DNA from: Omnitrophica bacterium GWA2_52_8
GTDB taxonomy: Bacteria > Omnitrophota > Omnitrophia > Omnitrophales > Aquincolibacteriaceae
Reading direction: 5' to 3'
Assembly (NCBI GenBank): GCA_001804025.1
Contig: MHFC01000101.1
Span: forward strand, 4,200 to 10,059
DNA: 5,860 nucleotides
The first letter of the stretch is position 1, and each line of letters opens with the position of its first letter. Position numbers and translations under genes: made by a program. Positions 1 through 5,579 of the stretch are shown here, piece by piece. Under the pieces are notes generated by a model. That model made no database searches, was not told the origin of the DNA, and saw only the letters and a list, made by a program, of their open reading frames with translations.

Positions 1-337
1 TGGCAAAGATTTCGAGAATCAAACCCGTCCGGTCCATGGGTTTGATCCTGACCTCTTTTTCGATATTGCGCGCCTGAACCGGCGTCAAGTCCACATTAAA
101 ACACAAACGCTGGGCACCCGCCTTTTTGGCAAGTTCGGTCAGCTCCGTCAACTTTCCGTGTCTGAGAAAATGACTGGGGCTCGGATGCGGCACCCGCGCA
201 CACAAAGTTCCTACCACCTTACCGGAAGCAGACTGAACGAGTTCGCGCATTTCGGCCAGACTCTCATCCAAGAACGATTTGGGTTGACTCCCCATCAACA
301 GGACAATCAAAAAAGTTTTATAGGAACTCTGAATCAA
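1..337 (-). CDS. hflX: GTPase HflX, N-terminal part (runs off the left edge)
   Basis: HflX is a GTPase that binds the 50S subunit and splits or rescues stalled ribosomes. The 112 codons visible here are the family's N-terminal domain. A first beta strand (KTFLIVLL, about residues 7-14) leads into a helix with DESLAEMRELV. Then come GKVVGTLCARVPHPSPSHFLRHGK, the diverged form of the usual 'yiGkGKveEL' stretch, and LTPVQARNIEK, matching the common 'LSPxQxRNLE'. The segment ends in MDRTGLILEIFA, the strongly conserved 'DRTxLILdIFA' motif just before the helical linker. The G domain lies outside the window. The start is inferred to be TTG at 337, overlapping the stop of the upstream gene by 4 nt, with an AAAGGTG ribosome site about 10 nt upstream. 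The first in-frame ATG (295) would remove the first beta strand and has no ribosome site. The family call is firm; the start is likely but not proven. Confidence 0.9.
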   Translation of the reverse strand, partial: MIQSSYKTFLIVLLMGSQPKSFLDESLAEMRELVQSASGKVVGTLCARVPHPSPSHFLRHGKLTELTELAKKAGAQRLCFNVDLTPVQARNIEKEVRIKPMDRTGLILEIFA

Positions 338-981
338 TTGTCGCGGACACCTTTCGCCCGGAATCGCCGCACAAACGCGCCCGGATAAGCTTTCAATTTG
401 CCTTCCCGGGAAACAAGTGTAAAATATTTTTTTGCCGGCGCAGCCTTACTGTCTAGCCCGGAGATCAAGGTAAAATATTTCCCCTGAGGATGTACCTTCG
501 CCTCAACACCCATTTTTTTCAGCACCTCAACTTCTTCAAGAGCCCGGCTTTCGACTTTGTACGTGATTAATTGTATCGCCCAAAATTCTTCATCAAGCGT
601 TTTGATATCAGACACGCCGGAGGCCGCGAGTTCAGCGGCCATTTCTTTTTTCCTGGATACCGGCTGTACAGGCAGAAGTTCATGGCTAAGAAGGGCCGGG
701 TGCTGCAAACCCGCCTCGTCCGGATTGTTTACGGGTGGCGAAACACCTTTCCCGACGGCTGAGTCGTGGGTTGTCAGACGCGAAATAAACGTCAGAATGG
801 ATAAAGTGATCACGATACTTAAGACCCATTTGTCAAACCCCATTGACTGCATCAACCGTTCCCAAACCGTGGGCGGCATTTTGTCCTTAAAAAGCTCTTC
901 CGGGATACGGCCTGTGACAGATCGATGCAAAATCTTGCGGTTTGTTTCTAAATGAGGGTCTGATTTTCCGGCCATGACCAT
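334..981 (-). CDS. membrane-anchored SPOR-like domain protein
   Basis: This 215-residue protein has a basic cytoplasmic N-terminus of about 50 residues and one transmembrane segment (about residues 51-69, WVLSIVITLSILTFISRL). A Pro/Ser-rich linker (about 75-110) follows, then a C-terminal domain from about residue 132. That domain begins FWAIQLITYKVESRALEEVEVLKKMGVEAKVH, which fits the first beta-alpha-beta unit of a SPOR domain (peptidoglycan binding, often at division sites). The second half is less canonical and repeats a short segment: KYFTLISG (about 168-175) and KKYFTLVS (about 184-191). The predicted topology is type II, with the domain in the periplasm. The ATG at 981 is chosen because AAAGGGG lies 7 nt upstream; an ATG two codons later is possible. 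It is first in an operon with hflX and is preceded by a good promoter. The SPOR assignment rests on pattern and topology only. Confidence 0.75.
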   Translation of the reverse strand: MVMAGKSDPHLETNRKILHRSVTGRIPEELFKDKMPPTVWERLMQSMGFDKWVLSIVITLSILTFISRLTTHDSAVGKGVSPPVNNPDEAGLQHPALLSHELLPVQPVSRKKEMAAELAASGVSDIKTLDEEFWAIQLITYKVESRALEEVEVLKKMGVEAKVHPQGKYFTLISGLDSKAAPAKKYFTLVSREGKLKAYPGAFVRRFRAKGVRDN

Positions 982-1034
982 AATGGGGCCCCTTTAGCCT
1001 CATGGAGGGTTCCTAGGGTGAGCAGTTTGAATTT

Positions 1035-1063
1035 ATGATAAAGGGTTCGGCCGGAAGAATCAA
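1035..1063 (-). promoter_or_regulatory. sigma70-type promoter for the SPOR-hflX operon
   Basis: On the minus strand a -35 box TTGATT (1063-1058, four of six consensus bases) and a -10 box TATCAT (1040-1035, five of six) are separated by exactly 17 bp. Transcription would start near 1028 and give a leader of about 45 nt before the ATG at 981. If correct, the hairpin array at 1168-1372 lies upstream of this promoter and is not part of the operon's leader. Confidence 0.55.
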
Positions 1064-1144
1064 AAGGTATTTCTGGCGAAAACCTCTCTGCCGCTTCGCG
1101 CAAAAAACTGGCCGCGGGGAATCCCATAACATTTTGGGCTGTTC

Positions 1145-1372
1145 GCCGGAATCCTCGGTCCTAACCCGCATTTCTCATCACCAATGAGAAATGCCCTCGC
1201 GGAGGCTGTGGTGCAAATGGGCTTTTTCATTTGTACCACAGGGGTTGTCTTTTGCGCCCTGTTAAAACGCGGGCGCAAAACTTTGGATGCAACCCCATGC
1301 GTCCAAAGCGGTTTTCTTATCGATTCACCTAATCGATGAGAAAACCGGACTAAAGCCAGCCCGGCAAGAGTC
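1145..1372 (+). ncRNA. multi-hairpin structured RNA, stand-alone or 5' leader
   Basis: Five strong stem-loops follow each other with almost no linker. H1 is 1168-1178/1184-1194 (11 bp perfect, loop CACCA). H2 is 1206-1219/1228-1241 (14 bp, one G-T, loop of 8). H3 is 1250-1259/1271-1280 (10 bp perfect, loop of 11). H4 is 1281-1291/1298-1308 (11 bp, one T-G, loop ACCCCA). H5 is 1309-1325/1331-1347 (17 bp, one T-G, loop CACCT). H3, H4 and H5 abut with no spare base. A small stem (CCTC/GAGG, 1195-1205) exactly fills the gap between H1 and H2. A weaker stem (GACT...AGTC, 1348-1372, inner GCC/GGC and an A-rich internal loop) follows H5 directly. AACCC (1163-1167) can pair with GGGTT (1242-1246) to close H1 and H2 into a junction. 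All three imperfect pairs in the main stems are G-T in plus-strand sense, so a plus-strand transcript is favoured. The downstream metalloprotease gene starts 53 nt after the last stem, so a leader role is possible. No U-tract terminator and no clear plus-strand promoter are visible. I recognise no known RNA family; the outer limits are uncertain. Confidence 0.6.
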
Positions 1373-1425
1373 AATGGGACGCCAGGAAATGACGTTAATG
1401 TTGTGAAACGTGGAGAAAGCCTCTC

Positions 1426-3276
1426 TTGAAACTGCCTGTCCGGAAAATCATCCTTGCTGCGGGGACCGCCATTACCCTTGCGTCGTCTTCTCTCGCGAAA
1501 TACCCCTTGCTCTATGCCGAAGCTGTCGAACCGCGCACTCTCCGGTTAGGCGTGGCCGTCACGGATATTTATAAAAAGGAAAGCTCTTGGAAAAACTCGT
1601 TTGAGCGCCGCGTTGCCTACGCTTCGCAGATCTTTGACCGTGAATTCAAAATCAAGTTCAAGGTTGTGCAATATTGGGACTGGCATCCCCCAAAAGATAC
1701 TCAGGACACGCGGGTCTTGATTGATGATCTCATGCATCGCTATGCGTTAAGCGATGACATTGATATGATGATCGGCCTCACGCGGCTGACGGACCCGAAA
1801 CTGGTAGAAAATATCGGGGACCTGCATACCTTGGGCAACGCTCGCCCGTTTTCCGGCTACCTTGTTTTACGCTACCCGTCATCCCCGCTTTTTAAAGTCC
1901 AGCAGGAAACCGTCATGACTCACGAACTCGGGCATCTTTTCGGAGCTATTCATAATAAAGATAAAAACTCAATCATGGCTCCGATCGTGAAATATCAAAT
2001 CCCCTCGGCATTTGATGAGCAAAACAAAGACATCCTAAAACTGACGCGCAAACTCAATTTCAAAAACGGGCTGGAGTCCCTGCCCGTCTCCGACATTCAG
2101 CTGTTGCTATCATCTTATACGAAACTCATTCATTCCGATCAACCTTATGACTTTTACTATTCGCTCGGAGTGTTTTACCTCAAACTGGGACAGACATCGG
2201 ACACGATCACCGCATGGAAAAAAGCAAAACAGGTCAATCCCGAAACCCCGATCATTTATCACGACCTCGGAATCCTTTATTTGAGGCTTGGGCGTTTTGA
2301 CGAAGCGGTCAGCGAACTCAGCAAGGCCGCAGGGCTGTTTACGATGCCGACAAACCAAAAAGAAAAAGCCCAGACGCTGAGCTACCTCGGCGCCGCCTAT
2401 TTTCAAAACAAACAATATGACACGGCATACCGCACCTGGAGCAATGCGCTGGCGCTCACCCCCGGCGATTCGGACCTCAAAGCCAATATCGCGATGGTTC
2501 AAATGATGCAGGGAAAATATGCGCGCGCAATCAAGGCCCTCGAAGAACTGCTGAAGGAAGACCCGAAAAATGTTAAAATCCTCAGCAATCTCGGTTATGC
2601 GCACTTTAAAAACGGCAACTCACAAACGGCCATCCGTTTTATGAACATGGCGCTGCAAAATTCCGCAAAAAAAAGCTCGGGCCTCCTTGGCAACGATTCA
2701 ATCTCCGACATCCATCAGAATCTGGGGACAATTTACTGGAACATGGGAAACCGGAAAGTCGCCATGGACCATTTTAAAACATCCTGTAAAAGTAATGAGA
2801 CGCCGGAATGCCACCGCAAAATGGGTTATCTCTACTACGAACTTCAGGAATGGAACAATGCCATCGGCGAACTGGCATCCGCGATTCCCTATTATAAGGA
2901 AGACGCCGAAGTTTACGGGCTCTTGGGGGTGGCATTGAGCCGCATTCAGGAATATGAAAAAGCGGTTGGGATATTCCGGGAAGGATTAAAGTACATCCAG
3001 GATCAAAAATCAGCTGCACTGCTCCATAAAAATCTCGGCAGCATTTACATGCAATACCAGCAATGGGACCTGGCTGTCACCGAGTTCCAATTGGCGCTTG
3101 CAAAAAACTGGAATGTTCCCGAATCTCACATGGGCCTTGGGGTCGCTTATTACGCGCAGAGCCGGCTTCCGCAGGCCCGGCAGTCTTTCATGAACGTTTT
3201 AAGAATCAATCCCAACCATGCCAAAGCCAAGGAACTTATCGCTAAAATCGACCAACAAGTAAGCTCATCCGTCTGA
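1426..3276 (+). CDS. secreted metzincin metallopeptidase with C-terminal TPR array
   Basis: This 616-residue exported protein joins a zinc peptidase domain to a long protein-interaction scaffold. The signal peptide has basic MKLPVRK and a hydrophobic stretch to about residue 24, with cleavage near SLA-K or slightly later at AEA-V. Residues about 40-215 form a metzincin-type catalytic domain. HELGHLFGAIH at 166-176 supplies the three zinc histidines (166, 170, 176), the catalytic Glu167 and Gly173. NSIMAP with Met184 is the probable Met-turn. The upstream segment ASQIFDREFKIKFKVVQYWDW resembles the first helix and strand of reprolysin- or archaemetzincin-like domains. From about residue 237 to 608 there are about ten TPR motifs, with repeating LG.xYxxxgxxxxAxxxxxxAL patterns. 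The start is TTG at 1426, with GGAGA about 9 nt upstream; an in-frame stop at 1396 leaves no ATG alternative. DUF2304 follows 20 nt after the stop, so the two are probably co-transcribed. The substrate is unknown. All zinc-site residues are present, so activity is expected. Confidence 0.88.
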   Translation: MKLPVRKIILAAGTAITLASSSLAKYPLLYAEAVEPRTLRLGVAVTDIYKKESSWKNSFERRVAYASQIFDREFKIKFKVVQYWDWHPPKDTQDTRVLIDDLMHRYALSDDIDMMIGLTRLTDPKLVENIGDLHTLGNARPFSGYLVLRYPSSPLFKVQQETVMTHELGHLFGAIHNKDKNSIMAPIVKYQIPSAFDEQNKDILKLTRKLNFKNGLESLPVSDIQLLLSSYTKLIHSDQPYDFYYSLGVFYLKLGQTSDTITAWKKAKQVNPETPIIYHDLGILYLRLGRFDEAVSELSKAAGLFTMPTNQKEKAQTLSYLGAAYFQNKQYDTAYRTWSNALALTPGDSDLKANIAMVQMMQGKYARAIKALEELLKEDPKNVKILSNLGYAHFKNGNSQTAIRFMNMALQNSAKKSSGLLGNDSISDIHQNLGTIYWNMGNRKVAMDHFKTSCKSNETPECHRKMGYLYYELQEWNNAIGELASAIPYYKEDAEVYGLLGVALSRIQEYEKAVGIFREGLKYIQDQKSAALLHKNLGSIYMQYQQWDLAVTEFQLALAKNWNVPESHMGLGVAYYAQSRLPQARQSFMNVLRINPNHAKAKELIAKIDQQVSSSV

Positions 3277-3296
3277 ATAACTTCGGAGGTTTTATC

Positions 3297-3680
3297 ATGC
3301 ATGCCAAATATTTTGCGCTAACGGTCAGCATCGGAATATTCTGTCTCGTTCTTGAACTCATCCGCAGACAAAAAATGACGTTTCGGTATTCTCTTTTTTG
3401 GCTGTCCGTCAGCTTCCTGGGTCTGGTCTTCGGGATCTTTGACCACTGGATTTCCGATCTCGCACATTTATTCGGATTTAAATTGACGAGCAACTTCATT
3501 TTCTTTTTGGTGATGACTTTTTTTACCGGACTGAGCCTTCTCCTGACCCTTTACATCAATGAACAAAACGACCGGACGCAACTGCTTGCCCAGGCTGTGG
3601 GGACGCTGGAATTTGAACTGCAGAGGCTGGAAACAAAAATTAAAGAAGGTTCCGAACAATCAAGCCGCCATCGGTCATGA
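3297..3680 (+). CDS. DUF2304 family membrane protein
   Basis: This 127-residue integral membrane protein has the DUF2304 pattern. A first hydrophobic segment (about residues 5-21) is followed by the charged ELIRRQKMTFRYSLFWL signature, a second segment (about 30-47), the stretch HWISDLAHLFGFKLTSNFIFF, and a third segment (about 66-86). The tail from about residue 87 (LYINEQNDRTQLLAQAVGTLEFELQRLETKIKE) is heptad-like and probably a short coiled coil. The start is ATG at 3297, with GGAGG 7 nt upstream. It sits 20 nt downstream of the metzincin-TPR gene, which suggests one transcript. DUF2304 genes are often found beside family 2 glycosyltransferases in polysaccharide loci; none is visible here. 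The molecular function of the family is not established. Confidence 0.85.
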   Translation: MHAKYFALTVSIGIFCLVLELIRRQKMTFRYSLFWLSVSFLGLVFGIFDHWISDLAHLFGFKLTSNFIFFLVMTFFTGLSLLLTLYINEQNDRTQLLAQAVGTLEFELQRLETKIKEGSEQSSRHRS

Positions 3681-3705
3681 CGCCGGCCTTTCATCAGGCC
3701 CGGCG
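3681..3705 (+). terminator. hairpin immediately after the DUF2304 stop
   Basis: CGCCGGCCT (3681-3689) pairs with AGGCCCGGCG (3696-3705), leaving one bulged C and a loop of six. It begins on the base after the stop codon. No T-run follows, so it may be a weak or partial terminator or a 3'-end stabilising hairpin. Confidence 0.4.
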
Positions 3706-3758
3706 CAGCGGCTGTCATTAAAAAACCGCAACATCATCCGTTCCGGTTGTGTGATGTG

Positions 3759-3803
3759 AAAAAAACGATGGCCTGTGTCTCGCCAGGACCGGGAACGGCC
3801 GTC
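3759..3803 (-). terminator. terminator in the convergent intergenic region
   Basis: Read on the minus strand, GGTCCTG pairs with CAGGCC (one bulge, loop of eight; plus-strand 3790-3784/3775-3770). Four bases later come seven T residues (3765-3759), a rho-independent terminator shape suited to the small secreted-protein gene that ends at 3808. A larger alternative stem, GATGGCC (3767-3773) with GGCCGTC (3797-3803), has a G-T on the plus strand. It is followed by a T-rich stretch reaching into 3821, so the site may also stop plus-strand transcripts. Confidence 0.5.
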
Positions 3804-3807
3804 GAAT

Positions 3808-4263
3808 TTATTGATTTTTTTGACGCTCTTCCGACATCCGCCGCAAAGCTTCGGCAAGCCGGCGCATACTTTCGGCACGCTCTTTTGCCTTTTCCGGATT
3901 TTCATCCGAAAATGCCTTCATCACAGTCGATGTGGCGGCCGCTGATTTTTCCGAGGGTACCGGCGGTGTCACCGATGCCGTTTTATATGCCGAATTTTGA
4001 GAATATCCGCGCGCGACTGGGCTGTCATCCTGCGGTTCTGGTTCAGACGCCGTATTATATGCGGCTTTTTTTGCTACGGGTTCGGAATATCCATAAGTAC
4101 TTGAAGGTTTTTCCACCGCACCGACACCCGAGTCATTGTAGTAGGTGTCCGACTTTGACTCAGTCGTTGTTTGCGGTTTTCCGGAATTTGCGGAACTGTT
4201 CCATCCCCAGTCAAAACCAAAACTGACTGCTGCCAGACATACTAAAAACAGGACATTTTTCAT
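3808..4263 (-). CDS. small exported low-complexity protein, function unknown
   Basis: This 151-residue protein starts with a short signal peptide (MKNVLFLVCLAAVSFG, cleavage probably near residue 16). No lipobox is evident, although one Cys sits inside the hydrophobic core. The middle part (about 20-110) is rich in Ser, Thr, Pro, Tyr, Asn and Ala and looks disordered. It contains two related segments, AAYNTASEPEP and SAYKTASVTPP. The C-terminus (about 115-151, DENPEKAKERAESMRRLAEALRRMSEERQKNQ) is strongly charged and helical, possibly coiled coil. The start is ATG at 4263, with AAGGAG about 7 nt upstream. It lies 122 nt downstream of the protease gene on the same strand. I do not recognise a family; the signal peptide, ribosome site and terminator support a real gene. 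Confidence 0.7.
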   Translation of the reverse strand: MKNVLFLVCLAAVSFGFDWGWNSSANSGKPQTTTESKSDTYYNDSGVGAVEKPSSTYGYSEPVAKKAAYNTASEPEPQDDSPVARGYSQNSAYKTASVTPPVPSEKSAAATSTVMKAFSDENPEKAKERAESMRRLAEALRRMSEERQKNQ

Positions 4264-4385
4264 ACCCCACTCCTTTTTGCTTGCCTTATAACCATCGCCA
4301 TCTTACATGCCTTTTGTGATTAACGGTATCGGCTGACTTTGCCACACCATTAAGACCTATACCTAACTACTTAAATGCTACCACA
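4264..4385 (-). other. 122-nt spacer between the S41 protease and small secreted-protein genes
   Basis: The spacer holds the ribosome site of the small secreted-protein gene (AAGGAG near 4272) and an AT-rich middle. I see no strong hairpin with a T-run after the protease stop, so read-through is possible. A weak stem between TTAAG and CTTAA around 4350-4374 is too short to call. I found no convincing promoter, although TTATAA near 4289 could act as part of one. Confidence 0.3.
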
Positions 4386-5579
4386 TCAATAATATTGTTT
4401 CAAAAGCTCAATTGCCTTAAGCGTCTGCTGATCCCTGTTGGGTTCCCCCGGCGAGAGATTCTCAACCAGATAGTCCGGTTCCAGACCCCCCGCCTGATCC
4501 AAGATCCGCCCTTTTGGACTGACATACCGGGCCGTCGTCAGCTTTAAAGCCGAAACGTCATCGAAGGGAATCACGGACTGCACGGAAGCTTTGCCGTAGG
4601 TTTTGGTCCCAACCACCTTTGCCCGGTTGTGATCCTGTACAGCCGCCGTAAATATTTCAGCGGCGCTTGCGGACAATTTGTCGACAATGATGATCATGGG
4701 GTAGTTCCCCTCCAGATGTTCGCCGGTCGAAAAGTACTCTTTTCTCTGTTCCGGCACTTTACTCTCAACCGTCAGTATTTTCTGGTCCTTAGGGATAAAA
4801 CGCTGGGCCATTTCAACGGCTTTCGGCATCAAACCGCCGTCATTGCCCCTCAAATCAATAATCAGCGCTTCCATGCCCCGGTCATGCAATTCTTTCAAGG
4901 CTTTGTCAAATTGCTCGACCGTATGGTCCTGGAAGTCGTCAATGCGCATATATCCGATCGCGCGGCCTACCATTCTGACGTCGCCGATCGCCACTAATTC
5001 AATTTTTTCCCGCTCAAGAGACACGTCCCATTCTTTCTGCAAACTGGGCCGCAGCATCGACAAAACAACCGGCACCCCCGCTTCCCCTCTTATTTTTGCG
5101 GACACCTCCTCGACATTCAAGCCTTCCGTCGAGATACCGTCCACGCGCAAGATACGATCTCCCAACTCAAGACCGGCCTTTTGGGCCGGACTACCGTCCT
5201 GGAGTTTTCCGACGTGAGGGTAACGGTCAATAATCTGGAGCGAAATCCCGATTCCGATGTATTCGCCTTTCATGCTCATCTTCAGGCTTTCATACATCTC
5301 GGGATCAATAAACATCGAATACTTGTCCAGCGCCGACATCATGCCACGGACCGCGTCGTAAAGCAGTTCGCGCGGTGCCTTTTCTTCGACATAAGCATAA
5401 CGGATGACACTGACCGCTTTGGAAAACAATTTAAGCTCTTCGATAATGCCTTCTTCGGGATTCGCAGCGGATTCTTCGACAGGCTCCGCAAGCGGAACCG
5501 GCGTTTCTTTACGCTGACCGCACCCCTGAAGCAATATCAACAACGCCAAAAGAAGCGCTGCCGAACCGTTTATTTTCAT
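4386..5579 (-). CDS. S41 C-terminal processing peptidase, lipoprotein, PDZ
   Basis: This 397-residue periplasmic serine protease belongs to the CtpA/Prc family, which trims or degrades envelope proteins by recognising C-terminal tails. The N-terminus is a lipoprotein signal with lipobox LQGC, so Cys20 is the likely acylated residue. A helical N-terminal region (about 45-100, including YAYVEEKAPRELLYDAVRGMMSALDKYSMFID) precedes the PDZ domain (about 105-185, entry GEYIGIGISLQ). The protease core follows. IDLRGNDGG (241-249) is the conserved strand and turn. KLSASAAEIF holds the predicted nucleophile Ser305, and TYGKASVQ holds the general-base Lys330, 25 residues later as in E. coli Prc, with Gln334 conserved. 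The dyad is complete, so it should be active. Its ATG overlaps the upstream stop by 4 nt (ATGA), indicating translational coupling. The length is typical of CtpA-type enzymes. Confidence 0.95.
   Translation of the reverse strand: MKINGSAALLLALLILLQGCGQRKETPVPLAEPVEESAANPEEGIIEELKLFSKAVSVIRYAYVEEKAPRELLYDAVRGMMSALDKYSMFIDPEMYESLKMSMKGEYIGIGISLQIIDRYPHVGKLQDGSPAQKAGLELGDRILRVDGISTEGLNVEEVSAKIRGEAGVPVVLSMLRPSLQKEWDVSLEREKIELVAIGDVRMVGRAIGYMRIDDFQDHTVEQFDKALKELHDRGMEALIIDLRGNDGGLMPKAVEMAQRFIPKDQKILTVESKVPEQRKEYFSTGEHLEGNYPMIIIVDKLSASAAEIFTAAVQDHNRAKVVGTKTYGKASVQSVIPFDDVSALKLTTARYVSPKGRILDQAGGLEPDYLVENLSPGEPNRDQQTLKAIELLKQYY

Noticed and set aside
158..388. Plus-strand frame of 76 codons over the hflX start
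   Set aside because: The opposite strand encodes clear HflX N-terminal motifs in the same stretch.
557..955. Plus-strand open frames opposite the SPOR-like gene
   Set aside because: They are antisense shadows; their sequences show no domain, while the minus frame has a transmembrane segment and a SPOR-like domain.
1195..1205. The CCTC/GAGG mini-stem as an independent element
   Set aside because: Four base pairs with a three-base loop is too small to call alone; it is noted only because it fits exactly between two strong stems.
1168..1347. Tandem rho-independent terminators
   Set aside because: No hairpin is followed by a T-run on either strand, and both flanking genes are transcribed away from the region.
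1168..1372. CRISPR array, integron attC array, or retron msr-msd
   Set aside because: The hairpin stems differ in sequence and are not repeats of one unit; there is no integrase, reverse transcriptase or Cas gene in the window, and the next gene is a metzincin-TPR protein.
1060..1374. Minus-strand open frame of 104 codons across the hairpin array
   Set aside because: It runs straight through the inverted repeats, has no ribosome site or protein-like pattern, and ends over the probable promoter region. The hairpins explain the sequence better.
2110..2604. Minus-strand frame of 164 codons inside the TPR gene
   Set aside because: It is a shadow of regular TPR codon patterns; the plus frame shows clear TPR signatures throughout.
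3747..4226. Plus-strand frame of 159 codons opposite the small exported protein
   Set aside because: The minus frame has a signal peptide and a strong ribosome site; the plus frame starts within the terminator region and has neither.
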